From: Gonocerus acuteangulatus
Lineage: Eukaryota; Arthropoda; Insecta; Hemiptera; Coreidae
Direction: 5' to 3'
Length of the DNA: 64,000 bases
Assembly: GCA_946811695.1 (NCBI GenBank)
Contig: OX328123.1
Span: 149,390,729 to 149,454,728 of the forward strand
In this document: piece after piece, positions 43,016 through 55,995 of the stretch
Numbering within the stretch: position 1 is the stretch's first letter
How the letters are laid out: every line of letters starts with the position of its first letter
Position numbers and translations under genes: made by a program
The notes under the pieces: generated by a model
The model's input: only the letters and a program-made list of their open reading frames with translations
Told to the model about the DNA's origin: nothing
Database searches by the model: none

Positions 43016-44027
43016 AAGTCCGATTCGCAGGAACTGCGTCATCTTAGCGCGGTTCCGTTCTTATCTCTAGTGTTTATGAAGGCATAGAATAGAAACAGTT
43101 ATTACTTTGTTTAGATCAATAGCGAAACAGCTATCCAAATGAAATCTCAAACAAACCAGTCTTGAAAGGTCTTGATTTACAATCTTACCTGTATGGGTCA
43201 GCTATGACATAAGTCGGGCAGAAAGGCCTCCGCTCAGAGGCATTTGGAAAGCCTTGGGATCTCTCTCTTTGAACGCTACATTTCTAACAATAAATTGATC
43301 TTCTAATTTTACTTAATCTGTTTTATTGTCAAATACATTATCTGACTATAAGCAATTAAAAAATAACAAGGAATAAAAACAGACAAAAAGAACAGTTCGA
43401 ATAGGCAAAATCAATTACTTTAATGTTTTAAGCACTTATTTCTCCGATTGACATCGCCTAATCAAAACTTTCATCAGAACCTTTTTTGTAGAGCATTTAG
43501 TAAGCTTTCTAATGGTATTCTTTCGTTTACCAAGATTCTCAACCTTTTTCGAGATATTAAGGAAAATATACAAAGTTACCAAAACTTTTTAAGTCTGTTA
43601 ATAAAATATTTTATTCTAACCCTTCCTTAACTCCAAACGTAACCAAAATTTCAACATATTAGTTTTGATGAAAGTAGAACATGCAGAAAATGTTTCAAAT
43701 GAATCCCATGATTCTAAGTACCCAAACCAAAAACGGTATTCAAAAAATATTTTTCCAATTTTCTCGAAAACGGTTAAAGATATCGCCTTGAAAATGGTTT
43801 CATTCGTTTTCCTAGCCCAGGAATCATATAAAACGAGTACTTAGAAGCTTATGAACTCAAAAACGTAAGCGTTACGATTTTTTTTGCGCGAATTTCGCCC
43901 CAAACGCCATCTTCCAGTAGGCGGATTTTGCTGGTTAACGAACTTGACCTTTCAAATTGGACGAAGGATTTTTGTACCAAATTTCATCAAAATCGGACCA
44001 TTCGTCTTCTAGCTAGAGAGCGAACAG

Positions 44028-44066
<39 letters not shown>

Positions 44067-44224
44067 TATACATATATATATATATACAAATTTGAACCAC
44101 CGTTATTTTCGGTCTCTAGGGGTTCTGAAACGCGAAATTTTCTAGTCGGCACTTCCGGATTGTTTCATTGTATCAACCCTATAAGCGGGGTTCCTCCCTA
44201 TGAGGGAGGGAGGAACCGCGCTAA
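43016..44224 (+). mobile_element. HINE/DINE-like element, most complete copy
   Basis: It runs from AGTCCGATTCGCAGGAACTG through TTAGCGCGGTTCC and a body of about 1 kb, then (TA)n (44033-44090) and the 3' segment GAACCACCGTTATTTTCGG. A hairpin (GGTTCCTCCC, loop, GGGAGGAACC) and GCGCTAA follow at 44218-44224. The 13-base word TTAGCGCGGTTCC near the left is the exact complement of the right end. No protein is encoded. Mobilisation would need a Helentron Rep-helicase supplied elsewhere. Confidence 0.8.
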
Positions 44225-44348
44225 AAGAAGGAAAGGAAGAAAACAAAAGAAAATCCCCTAAACAGAAAGATGAGGAAAAAAAAAGAATATGCCAAAAAAT
44301 ATATACAAAGTACAAGGTCTAATTTGTGATTGATGTCTAATAAAACAT

Positions 44349-46541
44349 GTGATTGATACATATAAGCTAGATATTCTATTACTACAAGAGCCTTATCTAA
44401 AACATAATAAAACATATGGTTATTCCAATAGATATAGAGTATTTGAATTTGGAAAAAACAAAACACGTGCTAGTACCATAGTAATTAATAAAAATATTAA
44501 TATTCTTTTTTTAACAGATTTATCGGACGATGATATGTGCGTTATTAAACTTAATATAATAAATACAAGTTTCATTTTAATAAATATGTATTTTGATATT
44601 ACTAAAAATGTTGAGGAGGATTTAATAAAAATCGAAAAGGTAATGAATAGATATCCTAACCATAGTATTCTAATCGCAGCTGATACGAACTGTAGATCGC
44701 CTCTCTGGTTTGATAGAATAAGGAATGAAAGAGGTCGTATATTAGAGAATTTTATTCTCTCTAAAAATCTATTTATAATAAATGACAATGACTTAAAACC
44801 TACTTTCTCATCCTCTAATGGTAACAGCAACATAGACTTGACTATGACAAATGGAACTATGACCAAATACATACAAGACTGGACAAACCACGACGAAGAG
44901 AATTTTTCAGACCATTCCATATTAACTTACACATTGACAATATCAACAGATAATAAGCAATTCTTTACAAATGAAAAAGCTTATATTACCAAACATGCCA
45001 ACTGGGATATTTTCCATAAAAAATTGGAAGATTATATTAAAATAAAATTTGTACCTACCAATAATTCATTAACAAATCTAGAGTCATACTTGATTGACTC
45101 TCTGGATTCAAGAGGAATTAATATAACCATAAGCTTATTTCATAAGTGCCTAATTAAGACATCCAACAGTCTATTTTTAAGACACAAAAAGCATAGGACT
45201 ATGAAATCGGCTCCTTGGTGGACTGAAGAACTGACTGAACTAAGACACAAAACCAACACATTAAGACGACAATTCCAACGTACAAAAAACAATCCAGATT
45301 TAAGACAAACTCGGAAAAATGCTTACTTACAAATAAAATTTACTTACACAAAAACAATAAAGAGGGAAAAACTAAATTCATGGAAAACGTACTGCAATAA
45401 CATAGACAAAACTAATCCTTGGACATGGATATATAAACACTCAACTGGAAAATTAAGGACTGATTTACAACTACGTACAATACAGAAAAATGACGGAACT
45501 TTCACGACAGACACTGAGGAAACACTACAACATTTAATGAACAGCTTCTTCATATGTGACGACCCTACTAACGACACTGACATACACATCACCATGAGAC
45601 GAAACAGTAATCTACTACCAAATACTCAGGACGACAGTACTTTATCAGATATAGAGATAAAAAGCTTGATTGATAACTTAAATCCACGCAAAGCTGCTGG
45701 ATTTGATTTAATTACAGTAGAAATATTTCAAAAAGTTTTTAATATTTTTCCATGTTTTATAATAAACTTGTATAAAAAGTGTTTCAATAGTGGAATCTTC
45801 CCTGATGTTTGGAAAATTTCTAAGGTAATCCCAGTACCTAAACATAATGGACAGAACTACAGACCTATAAGTATCATTCCAGTCGGAGGCAAAGTTCTAG
45901 AAAAACTTATCAACTCCAGACTTTCTTTTCACCTTATTAAGCATGCACCATTGCACCCTAATCAATATGGGTTCACGCCTCAAACAAGTACTGTAGATGC
46001 TCTTCATAAAATTGTGAATTTCTTAAGATCGCAGTTGCAAGAAAAGAAGCATATTGTGATAATTTCGTTGGACATCAAAGGAGCATTTGACCATGCTTGG
46101 TGGCCATCGATATTCGAATCATTACACAAACACCAATGCCCCCAAAATATTTACAGATTACTAACAGACTATCTCCATAATAGACATGTATACATGACAC
46201 TACAAAACACGACAGTACATACATCACAGAACAGAGGTACTCCACAAGGATCAGCTTGTTCACCACTACTATGGAACCTAATTATGGACAGTTTACTCAC
46301 AACAGAAACCCCTGAAGGGACAGAGATTATAGCATTTGCTGACGACATTCTACTTACAGTAGTTGGGACAAACTTAACTGAAATAGAAGAACGTGCAAAC
46401 TTAACTTTAGACACAATTAATGAATGGACGAACAGAAACAAACTTACGTTTAACTTGGAGAAATCGACATACACACTATTTACAAGAAGTAGAAATATAC
46501 CTAAATTAGACATTACTCTAAATGGACAAACTATTCCCTAG
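44349..46541 (+). pseudogene. LINE ORF2, first part: APE endonuclease and RT
   Basis: This is a 730-residue open frame. The endonuclease shows LLLQEPY, AADTNCRSPLW, ERGRILENFIL, SNIDLTM and FSDHSILT, all landmarks of R1/LOA-type APE domains. The RT shows NPRKAAGFD, YRPISIIPVGGKVLEKLI, NQYGFTPQTSTVDAL, SLDIKGAFDHAWW, NRGTPQGSACSPLLWN, AFADDILL and LTFNLEKSTYTLF, so its catalytic core is complete. The frame extends upstream of 44349 with one in-frame TGA near 44330. It ends at 46541 because HINE DNA begins within the codons after LNGQTIP. The continuation is at 54101. Confidence 0.9.
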
Positions 46542-47766
46542 TCTAATTTGGAAAGATTAAAATATTTATTTATTGATAAGGCTTCGCAACTTTGGCGAAT
46601 CGCCTTAAGATTAAAATAGAAGCAGTTATTATTTTGGTTCCACCAGTCTTGAAAGGTCTTGATTTACGATCTTACCTGGAAGGGTCGGTCAACACTTGAA
46701 AGTGTCCCGCTAGTTACAAGGTCTTGGAATCTAGGAAATCTATATTTCTAACAATAAATTGTTTTGTTATTTTACTTACCTAGTTTTATTGTAAAATACA
46801 TTATCCAACTATAAGCAATTAAGAAATAACAAGGAATAAAAACAGACAAAAAAACCGTTCGAATAAACGAAATCAATTACTTTAATGGTTTAAGCACTTA
46901 TTTCTCCGATTGACATCGCCTAATTAAAACTTTCGTCAGAACATTTTTTGTAGAGCATTTAGTAAGCTTTCGAATGGTAACCTTTCGCTTCCCAATATTT
47001 TCAACCGTTTTCGAGATATTAAGAAATTATACGAAGTTCCCAAAACTTTTCATTATTTCTAGCAATAGAAAATTGGTCTCATTTTACCTATCCTGTTTTA
47101 CACACAAATACATTTTCTTAACATAAGAAATTACAAAAATAAAAATCAATAAAAAACTAAGGGAAAGAGACAAAAATTACAAAAAGAACGACAAACACCC
47201 GTTCATAAGAACTAAACAGACGTATTTGAAGTTTTAAGCACTTATTTCTTCGACTGACATCACCTAATCAAAACTTGTTTCAGAATCTTTTCTGTCGAGA
47301 ATTTAGAAAGCTTTCAAATAGTTTCTATCCACTTATGAAAATTTCCCAACCGTGTTCGAGATATTAATGAAAATATACGAAGTTCCCAAAACTTTTCATG
47401 TCTGTTCATAAAATATTTTATTCTAACCCTTCCTTAACTCCAAACGTAACCAAAAGTTTAAGATATTAGTTTTGATAAAATTTGAACATGCAAAAAATGT
47501 TTCAACTGAATCCCATGATTTTATGTACCAAAACCAAAAACGTTATTCAACTATGTTCCCAATTTTCTCGAAAACGGTTAAAGCTATCGCCTTAAAAACG
47601 GTTTCATTCGTTTTCCTAGGCCAAGAAGCCTACAAAACGAGTACTTACAAGCATATGAACTCAAAAATTCAAGCGTTGCGATTTTATTTGCGCGAATTTC
47701 GCCCCAACCGCCATCTTCCAGTGGGCGGATTTTGCTGGTTAACGAACTTGACCTTTCAAATAACAG

Positions 47767-47841
<75 letters not shown>

Positions 47842-47980
47842 CAAATTTGAACCACTGTTATTTTCGGTCTCTAGGGGTTCTGAAACGCGAAATTTTCTAG
47901 TCGGCACTTCCGGATTGTTTCATGAGATCAATTTTATAAGCGGGGTTCCTCCCTATGAAGGGAGGGAGGAACCGCGCTAA
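46536..47980 (+). mobile_element. HINE copy 1 in the composite
   Basis: Body, then (TA)n (47770-47834), then GGTTCCTCCCTATGAAGGGA hairpin and GCGCTAA at 47974-47980. The 5' terminal block is absent. The body includes two overlapping versions of the GATTGACATCGCC segment, so it is itself duplicated. Confidence 0.75.
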
Positions 47981-49155
47981 CAATATAAACAGATCTAAGG
48001 TGTTACACGGGAGCTGGTGAAAGTAAGAATGAGGTCTCGTATTGTAATTCTCTGTATGCAGGGTCTGCTTCCAGGTAAAGTCATATACTTTTACTGCCCT
48101 TTACCGTTACTCAGAAGGCTCTTTGTGTTTACAAACAAAGGACTCGGTATAGACCACCCGTATTAACCCAAAAGTGATTATATCAAGCTTGATAAACTTC
48201 CTCAATTAAATTAAGGAATTTAAGAGTGCTTAAATTAGGTTCTTGATCTAGTCAAAAAATTCAAGGAGAATTAGATCATGAATAGAAAATCTCGGCCAAA
48301 CAGAAGGAAAATAACAATAACAAGGATAGTCAAACTTCGTTTTCAAAGATTGTTAGTTGTAACACAAAAACGGTCACTCATGATTCTAATAAATTAACTG
48401 TGAAGGGTGATTACACAAATATTCCTGTTGAGGCTTTAAAGCTTCAATTTAAAAAAAACATATTAACCCAAAGGAATTATAGATTGGCCTAAAAACAAAA
48501 AACGATATAGAGGTTATATCAACAGAGTTTTTAAATATATGCAAAAACCTGTTGATCAATAAAATAAAAATAAAAAATAGAGTTCTCTGTAAAAGGTTTA
48601 ATGAGTTCTATTAAATACATATTTTCCAATTTAGTTATAATTTTAACTATTGGAATTATTATCCAAAGATTCATATAATTACTCAACAATAGATTCTAAT
48701 TTGAAGCACAGCTTTTTTCGATATCTACCTGTTCGAATTGTTTTTCTTATTTTAATTAATCTGTTTTATTGTCAAATACATTATCCAACTATAAGCAATG
48801 AAAAAATAGGAATAAAACAGACAAAAAACCGTTCGAATAAACGAAATCAATTACTTTAATGGTTTAAGCACTTATTTCTCCGATTGACATCGCCTAATTA
48901 AAACTTTCGTCAGAACATTTTTTGTAGACCATTTAGTAAGCTTTCGAATGGTAACCTTTCGCTTCCAAAGATTTTCAACCGTTTTCGAGATATTAATGAA
49001 AGTATACGAAGTTCCCAAAATTTTCATTATTTCTAGCAACAGAAAATTGGTCTCATTTTTCCTATCCTGTTTTACAAACAAATACATTTTCCTAACATAA
49101 TAAATTACAAAAATAAAAAGCAATAAAAAAACAAGGGAAAGAGACAAAAATTACA
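47981..49155. other. Unassigned sequence and HINE body fragment
   Basis: 47981-48720 has no recognisable family. A long AT-rich stretch near 48290-48600 has a coding-like look but no motif I can name. From about 48730 HINE body sequence resumes (TTTTATTGTCAAATACATTA). Confidence 0.45.
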
Positions 49156-49830
49156 AAAAGTCCGTCTCGCAGGAACTGCATCATCTTAGCGCGGTTCCGT
49201 TCATATCCCTAGTCTAATTTTGAAAGATTAAAATAGAAGCAGTTATTATTTTGGTTCTACCAGTCTTTTTTTTTAATTAATTATTATAATGGCGTGTCAA
49301 CCCTTAAGGTCACTAATGCCATTCCTGTGAGTAGTAAAGTCTTGAGAGGTCATGATTTACAATCTTACCTGGAAGGGTCGGCTACACTAGAAACGGACCC
49401 GCTAGTGGCAAGGTCTATGAATCTTGGAAATCTATATTTCTAACAATAAATTGTTTTTGTTATTTTACTTAACCAGTTTTATTGTCAAATACATTATACA
49501 TAAAATATTAAACGTAACAAAAATTTCAACATATTAGTTTTAATGAAAGTAGAACATGCAGAAAATGTTTCAACTGAATCCCATGATTCTAAGTACCCAA
49601 ACCAAAAACGGTATTCAAAAACTATTTTTTTAAGCACTCATTTCTCCGATGAATCGATAATTGCTTCAGAATTATTAGCATTTAGTAAGCTTTCGAATGG
49701 TAAGGATCCGCTTATGAAGATTTCAAACCGTTTTCGAGATATAAGGAAAATAATTTAAAAAAATAAAAAAATAAAATTAAGGAAAATATACAAAGTACCC
49801 AAAACTTTTTAAGGGTGTCCAGAGAGCGAT

Positions 49831-49914
<84 letters not shown>

Positions 49915-50052
49915 AATTTGAAACACCGTTATTTTCGGTCTCTCAGGGGTTCTTAAACGCAAACTTTTTTGTCGGGACTTCTGGATTGCGTCATGAGGCC
50001 TCCATTTGGAGGGCGGGGTCCTCCATATGGAGAGAGGGAGGAACCGCGCTAA
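49156..50052 (+). mobile_element. HINE copy 2, with both ends
   Basis: Left end AAAAGTCCGTCTCGCAGGAA with TTAGCGCGGTTCC, a shortened body, (CA)n-(TA)n at 49833-49912, the GAAACACCGTTATTTTCGG segment and an end reading GGAACCGCGCTAA (50040-50052). A minus-strand SINE-like tail (49262-49330) is inserted near the left end. Confidence 0.75.
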
Positions 50053-50435
50053 AATTATCTCTTTACGTCTAACTTGCCTGGAATTTAAGGTGCTTAGCCT
50101 GATTGCCACAGAACTGAACAAGGTTTGGCTATTAAAACAATCAAACCTTACTCAATTCCTTCTCCCCAACCGGAGACCTGAATGTCAGGTCCGCCTCGAG
50201 AGCCACCAATCAGTTGCCCGTATTCTGCCACGAGGAGGCGCACACAGTGCCCAAGTTCACTTAGAATACATAAAAACAAATACGTATGGATATTCTTAAT
50301 TAGTTAAATTATGTACACATATATACAATATTATTTATTTATTTATTTTTTTTATTTTTTTTTTTTTTAACCGCGCATTTACATCTAGGTCATTAGTTCC
50401 GACATCCAGGGTGCAGCGAGGAATTTTCCCAGCGA

Positions 50436-50840
50436 GCCAATCTAGTGGATACAGAAGGATCAAGAACAAGTTCTCAAAATTGAGTAGATACCACTCCCTA
50501 ATAAAGCCTATATAGAATAATATGCCAAATAAAGCCAATCTAGTGGATACAGAAGGATCAAGAACAAGTTCTCAAAATTGAGTAGATACCACTCCCTAAT
50601 AACGCCTATATAGAATAATATGCCTAATAAAGCCAATCTAGTGAATACAGAAGGATCAAGAACAAGTTCTCAAAATTGAGTAGATACCACTCCCTAATAA
50701 AGCCTATATAGAATAATATGCCAAATAAAGCCAATCTAGTGGATACAGAAGGATCAAGAACAAGTTCCCAAAATTGAGTAGATACCACTGCCTAATGAAG
50801 CCTATATAGAAGAATATGCCTAATAAAGTCAATAGAGTAA
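50436..50840. repeat. 98-bp minisatellite, 4 units
   Basis: Units start GCCAATCTAGTGGATACAGA at 50436, 50534, 50632 and 50730 and contain GAGTAGATACCACTCCCTAA. The first three are almost identical. Diverged relatives recur at 51640-51790, suggesting a once longer array. Confidence 0.9.
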
Positions 50841-50919
50841 ATACAAATTGAACAAGAGCAAGTCTTGAGGAAATCTTTTTTTCTTCTATTTAAATACTTT
50901 TATCAATATTTAGTCAATA

Positions 50920-51230
50920 AACCTGTGTTTTTTAATCGCTAATTTATGAATCGGTTCATAACTAAACAGTCGTTATAATTGGTTAGTATATATCCAGTGT
51001 TTAAAAATATTGATTGCTTATTGATGAATCGGTTTACAACCAAATAGTCTTTATGAATATTTAATAAATATCTAATACGGAATCACCTGCAACTTTTGAT
51101 CGCTAATTTATGGATTGTCTCATAACTAAATAGTCGTTAATAATAGTCGTACAAAGAAAACTGTTGATTGCTAATTTATGTATATGTTGACAACTAATTA
51201 ATCTTTATCAATATTTACAATATAATTTAT
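50920..51230. repeat. Diverged about 100-bp repeats
   Basis: Words like GATTGCTAATTTATG, CGGTTCATAACTAAACAGTC and ATATCCAGTG-type spacers recur four times at roughly 80-120 bp. Confidence 0.5.
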
Positions 51231-51849
51231 GTTATGTTATGTCTGAATCTAGGTCAGTTTAAGAAATTTTAGTGAACGAAATCTTAAAGTTGCTCTACCT
51301 ACTCTTGCAAGGCTTTGTATTTGTGTCGGCAGATACCTGGGTTATATTACCCTACAAGGGTTACTTCTCTTGAGGATTAACTCCTAGCAGGTAAATTTCT
51401 AGTAAACCCTCTGTTTGTTTGGGACTGAACCGACTGTCTATTCGTTCATAGTATCTAACCGTTGTAAAGTTTATTTTCTACATTTAGGAATTAATATACA
51501 TATGTAGACTAAATCATAGCAATTGTCTACCTTCGCTGTCGGTGATCTTAACAATGTAGACTCGCTAATGTTACCTGACCTTAGATAAATCGTAATTACA
51601 ATTTGCTGCGACAACACGACATTTTATCAGAATTCCCTGTCTAATAAAGCCTATGAAGAATAATATGTCTAATAAAGCCTATCTAGTTGATAAAGAAGGA
51701 CTAAGAACAAGTCTTCAAGATTAAGTAGTATCTCCTGCCTTATAAAGCCTATATAGAATAATACGGCTAATAAAGCCGTATAAAGATTCATATAATTACT
51801 CAACAATAGATTCTAATTTAAAAACAGCTATTTTCGATATCTACCTGTT

Positions 51850-51953
51850 CTAAAACGTTAAATCATTTATTAGGCACTTCGGATTACGTCATTGGGTCGA
51901 CGTCAGAAGCGTGTTTCCTATCTGTGAAGTGAAGCAGGAAACAAGCTAAAAAC
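51850..51953 (+). mobile_element. HINE 3' end, diverged
   Basis: ACTTCGGATTACGTCATTGG, a degenerate hairpin (TTTCCTATCTGTGAAG...) and ACAAGCTAA correspond to the family 3' end. The subtype is shared with the minus-strand end at 42876-42970. Confidence 0.6.
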
Positions 51954-52109
51954 AGCAACCAATTAAAATGTGAGGTAAATAGAGGAAAAACGCCGTTCGT
52001 GGTGGTAGACAATCTTACAAGGCATTTCGCTCAGAAATACCCGAAATATTGTTTCTAATTTTACGTATCCTATTTTATTGCCAAATAGATTTATATTCTA
52101 TAATCAATA

Positions 52110-52140
<31 letters not shown>

Positions 52141-52684
52141 CAATAAAGAACTAAGGGTAATACATGAAAATAGGGAATACCAAGAACAATTCTAAAATAC
52201 GAAATCAAAACCAGTACTGTAATCTAGATATTCATACGGCATCTTCGAATTCTAACAAACAAAATAATGCTTTTAATTATACATATCCTATTTAATGAAA
52301 AATACATTAGACTACTATAAGCAAGTACAAAAATAACGAGCAGTGAAAAAAAAACTTCGGGAAACACATAAATAGATCCGTTTAAATAAAGGAAACTAAC
52401 TAAGTTTTAAGCACTTATTTCTCCTAATGTGACGACCCCATCAAACATTTCTGTAAAACATTTTTTGTAGAGAATTTAGTAAGCTTTCGAACTGTTACAT
52501 TTCAATTGCCACGATCTCCTAACCCTTTTCGTGATATTAAGGAAAAAATACGAAGGGGGCCTAATAGATATTCATAAGGGATCTGAGAACCCCAAGATAC
52601 CGCAAAAATAAAATATTCTAATTATACGTATCCTGTTTTATTGGCAAATACATTTGACTACTATAAGCAATTGCAAACAATAGG

Positions 52685-52768
52685 GAATATGCCAAAGAAC
52701 TCGGATTAGGAGCCTCGACAGTTTCAAGACATTTGAAGGAAATCGGCAAATCCAAAACTGACATTTCA
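52685..52768 (+). pseudogene. mariner transposase helix-turn-helix scrap
   Basis: Translation gives EYAKELGLGASTVSRHLKEI followed by GKSKT. LG.S..TVSRHLK.IGK is the second N-terminal helix-turn-helix of mariner-family transposases. Nothing else of the gene is adjacent. It is an isolated fragment trapped among HINE pieces. Confidence 0.75.
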
Positions 52769-52789
52769 TACGGTACAGCCTGATATATT

Positions 52790-53883
52790 TCTAACAATGA
52801 ATTGTTTTTCTTATTTTAATTAATCTATTTTATTGTCAAATACATTATCCAACTATAAGCAATGTAAAAATAGGAATAAAAACAGACAAAAAGAATTGTT
52901 CGAATAAACGAAATCAATTACTTCAAATTTTAAGCACTTATTTCTCCGATTGACATCGCTTATTCAAAACTTTCTTTAGAACCTTTCTTGTAGACCATTT
53001 AGTAAGCTTTCGAATGGTAACCTTTCGCTTCCCAAGATTTTCAACCGTTTTCGAGATATTAAGAAATTATACGAAGTTCCCAAAACTTTTCATTATTTCT
53101 GACAACAGAAAATAGGTCTCATTTTACCTATCCTGTTTTACACACACATACATTTTCCTTACAAATACAACATAAGAAATTAAAAAAATAAAAAGCAATA
53201 AAAAACCAAGGGAAAGAGACAAAAATTACAAAAAGAACGACAAAAACCCGTTCATAAGAACAAAACAGACGTATTTGAAGTTTTAAGCACTTATTTCTCC
53301 GATTGACATAACCTAATCAAAAATAGTTTTAGAATCATTTTTGTAGAGAATTTAGTAATCTTTCAAATAGTTTCTATCCACTTACCACGATTTCCCAACC
53401 GTGTTCGAGATATTAATGAAAGTATACGAAGTTCCCAAAACTTTTCATGTCTGTTCATAAAATATTTTATTTTAACCCTTCCTTAACTCCAAACGTAACA
53501 TAACTTTCAACATATTAGTTTTAATGAAAGTAGAACATGCAGATAATGTTTCAACTGAATCCCGTGATTCTAAGTTCCCAAACCAAAAACGGTATTCAAA
53601 AACAATTTTTCCAATTTTCTCGAAAACGGTTAAAGCTATCGCCTTGAAAATGGTTTCATTCGTTTTCCTAGCCCAAGAAGCCTATAAAAAGAGTACTTAC
53701 AAGCTTATGTACTCAAAAACGTAAGCGTTACGATTTTTTCTGCGCGAATTTCGCCCCAACCGCCATCTTCCAGTGGGCGGATTTTGCTGGTTAACGAACT
53801 TGACCTTTCAAATTGGACGACGGATTTTTGTACCAAATTTCATCAAAATCGGACCATCAGGGAAACCAGAAATGAGCGAACAG

Positions 53884-53963
<80 letters not shown>

Positions 53964-54101
53964 CAAATTTGAACCACCGTTATTTTCGGTCTCTAGGGGT
54001 TCTGAAACGCGAAATTTTCTTGTCGGCACGTCCGGATTGTTTCATTGTATCAACCTTATAAGCGGGGTTCCTCCCTATGGGGGAGGGAGGAACCGCGCTA
54101 A
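52790..54101 (+). mobile_element. HINE copy 3, ending at the LINE junction
   Basis: Body sequence with two versions of the GATTGACAT segment, (TA)n at 53889-53962, the GAACCACCGTTATTTTCGG segment, and a hairpin (GGTTCCTCCC ... GGAGGAACC) with GCGCTAA up to 54101. LINE coding sequence starts immediately after. Confidence 0.75.
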
Positions 54102-55995
54102 AAACTGTTCTTAAATATCTAGGACTTTATATTGACAAGAAGTTGAAATGGAACTATCACATTACTAACTTACAAACACGACTATAGTAGCTTCTCTCCC
54201 TATCCGTGGCCTGGGTTCCGCCGGGTTCGGTCCTTCCGTGACATCGCTGTGCTCTCTGGACTGTCACAGTCCCGGGCTCTGGAGATTGTGGACGCCCTCC
54301 CGGGGGAGGGGGCGAGCACAACTCCCAGTAGAGCCTTGCATGATTAAGTTTCCCCTGTTAAAGCATTTTTACTAGGAGAGCAGTGCAGCGGTGTCGCGGT
54401 GGTTCTGGGCTCGGACGGTGCCCTTTCCGCGGTGTGGGCTGGAGGCTTTTAGATTTTTATTTATTTATTTTTTTTTTTTTTATTTATTTTTTTTTTTTTG
54501 AAATTTTTTTCTCTTTATTCTTTAATTCAATTATTCATTTTCTATATAATAAAATTAAAAAATGTATTTAAGATTTATTTAAAAGGTTCCTTCCTTTCTT
54601 TGGGTGCCCATGACCTCCCGCGGTTGAATACACCCTTACGAACGATAAAAAAAAAAAAAAAAACACGACTATTTTCAATAATAAATGGACTATCGATGGC
54701 TGCCAGAGTTACTTGGGGTCTTAATTCTGACGCATTAGCCACAATCTACAAAGGGGCGATTGTCCCCATGTTGACGTACGGGATTGAAATATGGGGTCAT
54801 GCTTTAAGTGTGAAAAGAAATGTGAAAAAACTAGAAAGAGTACAGCGATTAGCTGCGATTAAAATATCTAGGGGATATCGTACATTATCATATGAATCGA
54901 TGTGATAAGTCCATGTTGTTTAGCATCGTGTGTTTTAGCTAACACATTGCCAATTCACATCAAAGCTGAGGAAATGATAAGGCTGCATAGGTTATTGAAA
55001 TTGAAAGAAATTCCAGAAGACTTTACTTATCAGAACATCACAGCACATGACATAGAACAAGACATACGGTTCACGAACTGGTTACACCCTAAAGACAACA
55101 TTGTACCGACTGACGATGTAGAAACAACATGGACTTATCACATTTACACGGACGGTAGTAAAAGCGATGACTGTGTTGGATCTGCATACATAATACTAAA
55201 AAACGACATAACAATTCACAGCGGCCTTACAGACTATCACCACTATGTACGAACAACCAGGCAGAAAACCTTGCAATCATAAAAGCAGTAGAAACACTAT
55301 ATTCCATAAGTCACGACGGAGACACATGCATAATATACACTGACAGCAAGACAAACATAGCACGGATATACAACAGCCAAAATCATCACGAACAGACTGA
55401 GCACATTAGAACACTACTAATTCTGTGTAAACAGAAAAATGTGACAGTTACAATAACATGGATTAAAGGACATTCTGGACTATTAGGGAACGAGACAGTT
55501 GACTTACTTGCAAAATCAGCTTCAAAGGACACGATATTACCTATATCTTACTCTAAACTTACATCACAGACTATAAAAACACTACTGCGAGACAAATCAA
55601 TGCAAAAATGGGACGAACGATGGACAAACACAACTAAAGGAAGACATTTACACAAATTCATACCTACAATACTCAACAGACAAAAATTAACACTTAACAA
55701 CTTCAAAATGACTCAATTCATATCAGGACATGGACCGACGAAAAGTTATCTACATAAATTTAAACTTATGACTACTAACACATGTAAATGTAACAATACA
55801 ACTGAACAGACTTACGACCACCTCCTGTATGACTGTACATTACTGGAGGGACCCAGGTCAAAACTGATTAAGGACATTACCTTACAGGACGGAACTTGGC
55901 CCACTGACAAACCTGACTTACTACTTACATATTTTAAGGAATTTGACGCATTTATTAAGCAACTGGACCTAAAAAATATCAATGAACTCATCTGA
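54101..55995 (+). pseudogene. LINE ORF2, second part: post-RT and RNase H
   Basis: It opens with KTVLKYLGLYIDKKLKWNYH, the block expected directly after the first half. After the insert at 54186-54660 it continues with IYKGAIVPMLTYGIEIWGHA and LERVQRLAAIKISRGYR. A frameshift near 54903 is followed by a leucine-rich linker and RNase H: YTDGSKSDD (Asp), QAENLAIIKAVE (Glu, in a shifted frame near 55265), YTDSKTN (Asp) and IKGHSGLLGNETVD (His, Asp). The end has a C.C...H...C motif (CKCNNTTEQTYDHLLYDC). Two frameshifts flank the RNase H Glu region. The copy is dead but only lightly decayed. Confidence 0.88.
54186..54660 (+). mobile_element. GC-rich retro-insertion with 12-bp target duplication
   Basis: AAACACGACTAT occurs at 54174-54185 and 54661-54672. 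The insert's first 290 bp are strongly GC-rich (for example CCTGGGTTCCGCCGGGTTCG) and the rest is T-rich, ending in poly-A. A frame reading RSFRDIAVLSGLSQSRALEI and ending VWAGGF could be the C-terminus of a LINE ORF2, but I recognise no motif. It is 5'-truncated or short, and the source element is not in the window. Confidence 0.8.

Larger units (their letters stand above)
46536..54101 (+). mobile_element. Composite of nested HINE-type elements inside the LINE
   Basis: Everything between the two LINE halves is one 7.5-kb block. It begins with HINE sequence lacking its first about 55 bp and ends with a HINE hairpin and GCGCTAA. It contains several HINE copies, a 98-bp minisatellite and a mariner scrap. 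It probably grew by HINE insertion into HINE. Confidence 0.7.

Noticed and set aside
48290..48620. Possible LINE ORF1 fragment
   Set aside because: The composition looks coding-like, but I could not find a zinc knuckle or any Gag motif, so no call is made.
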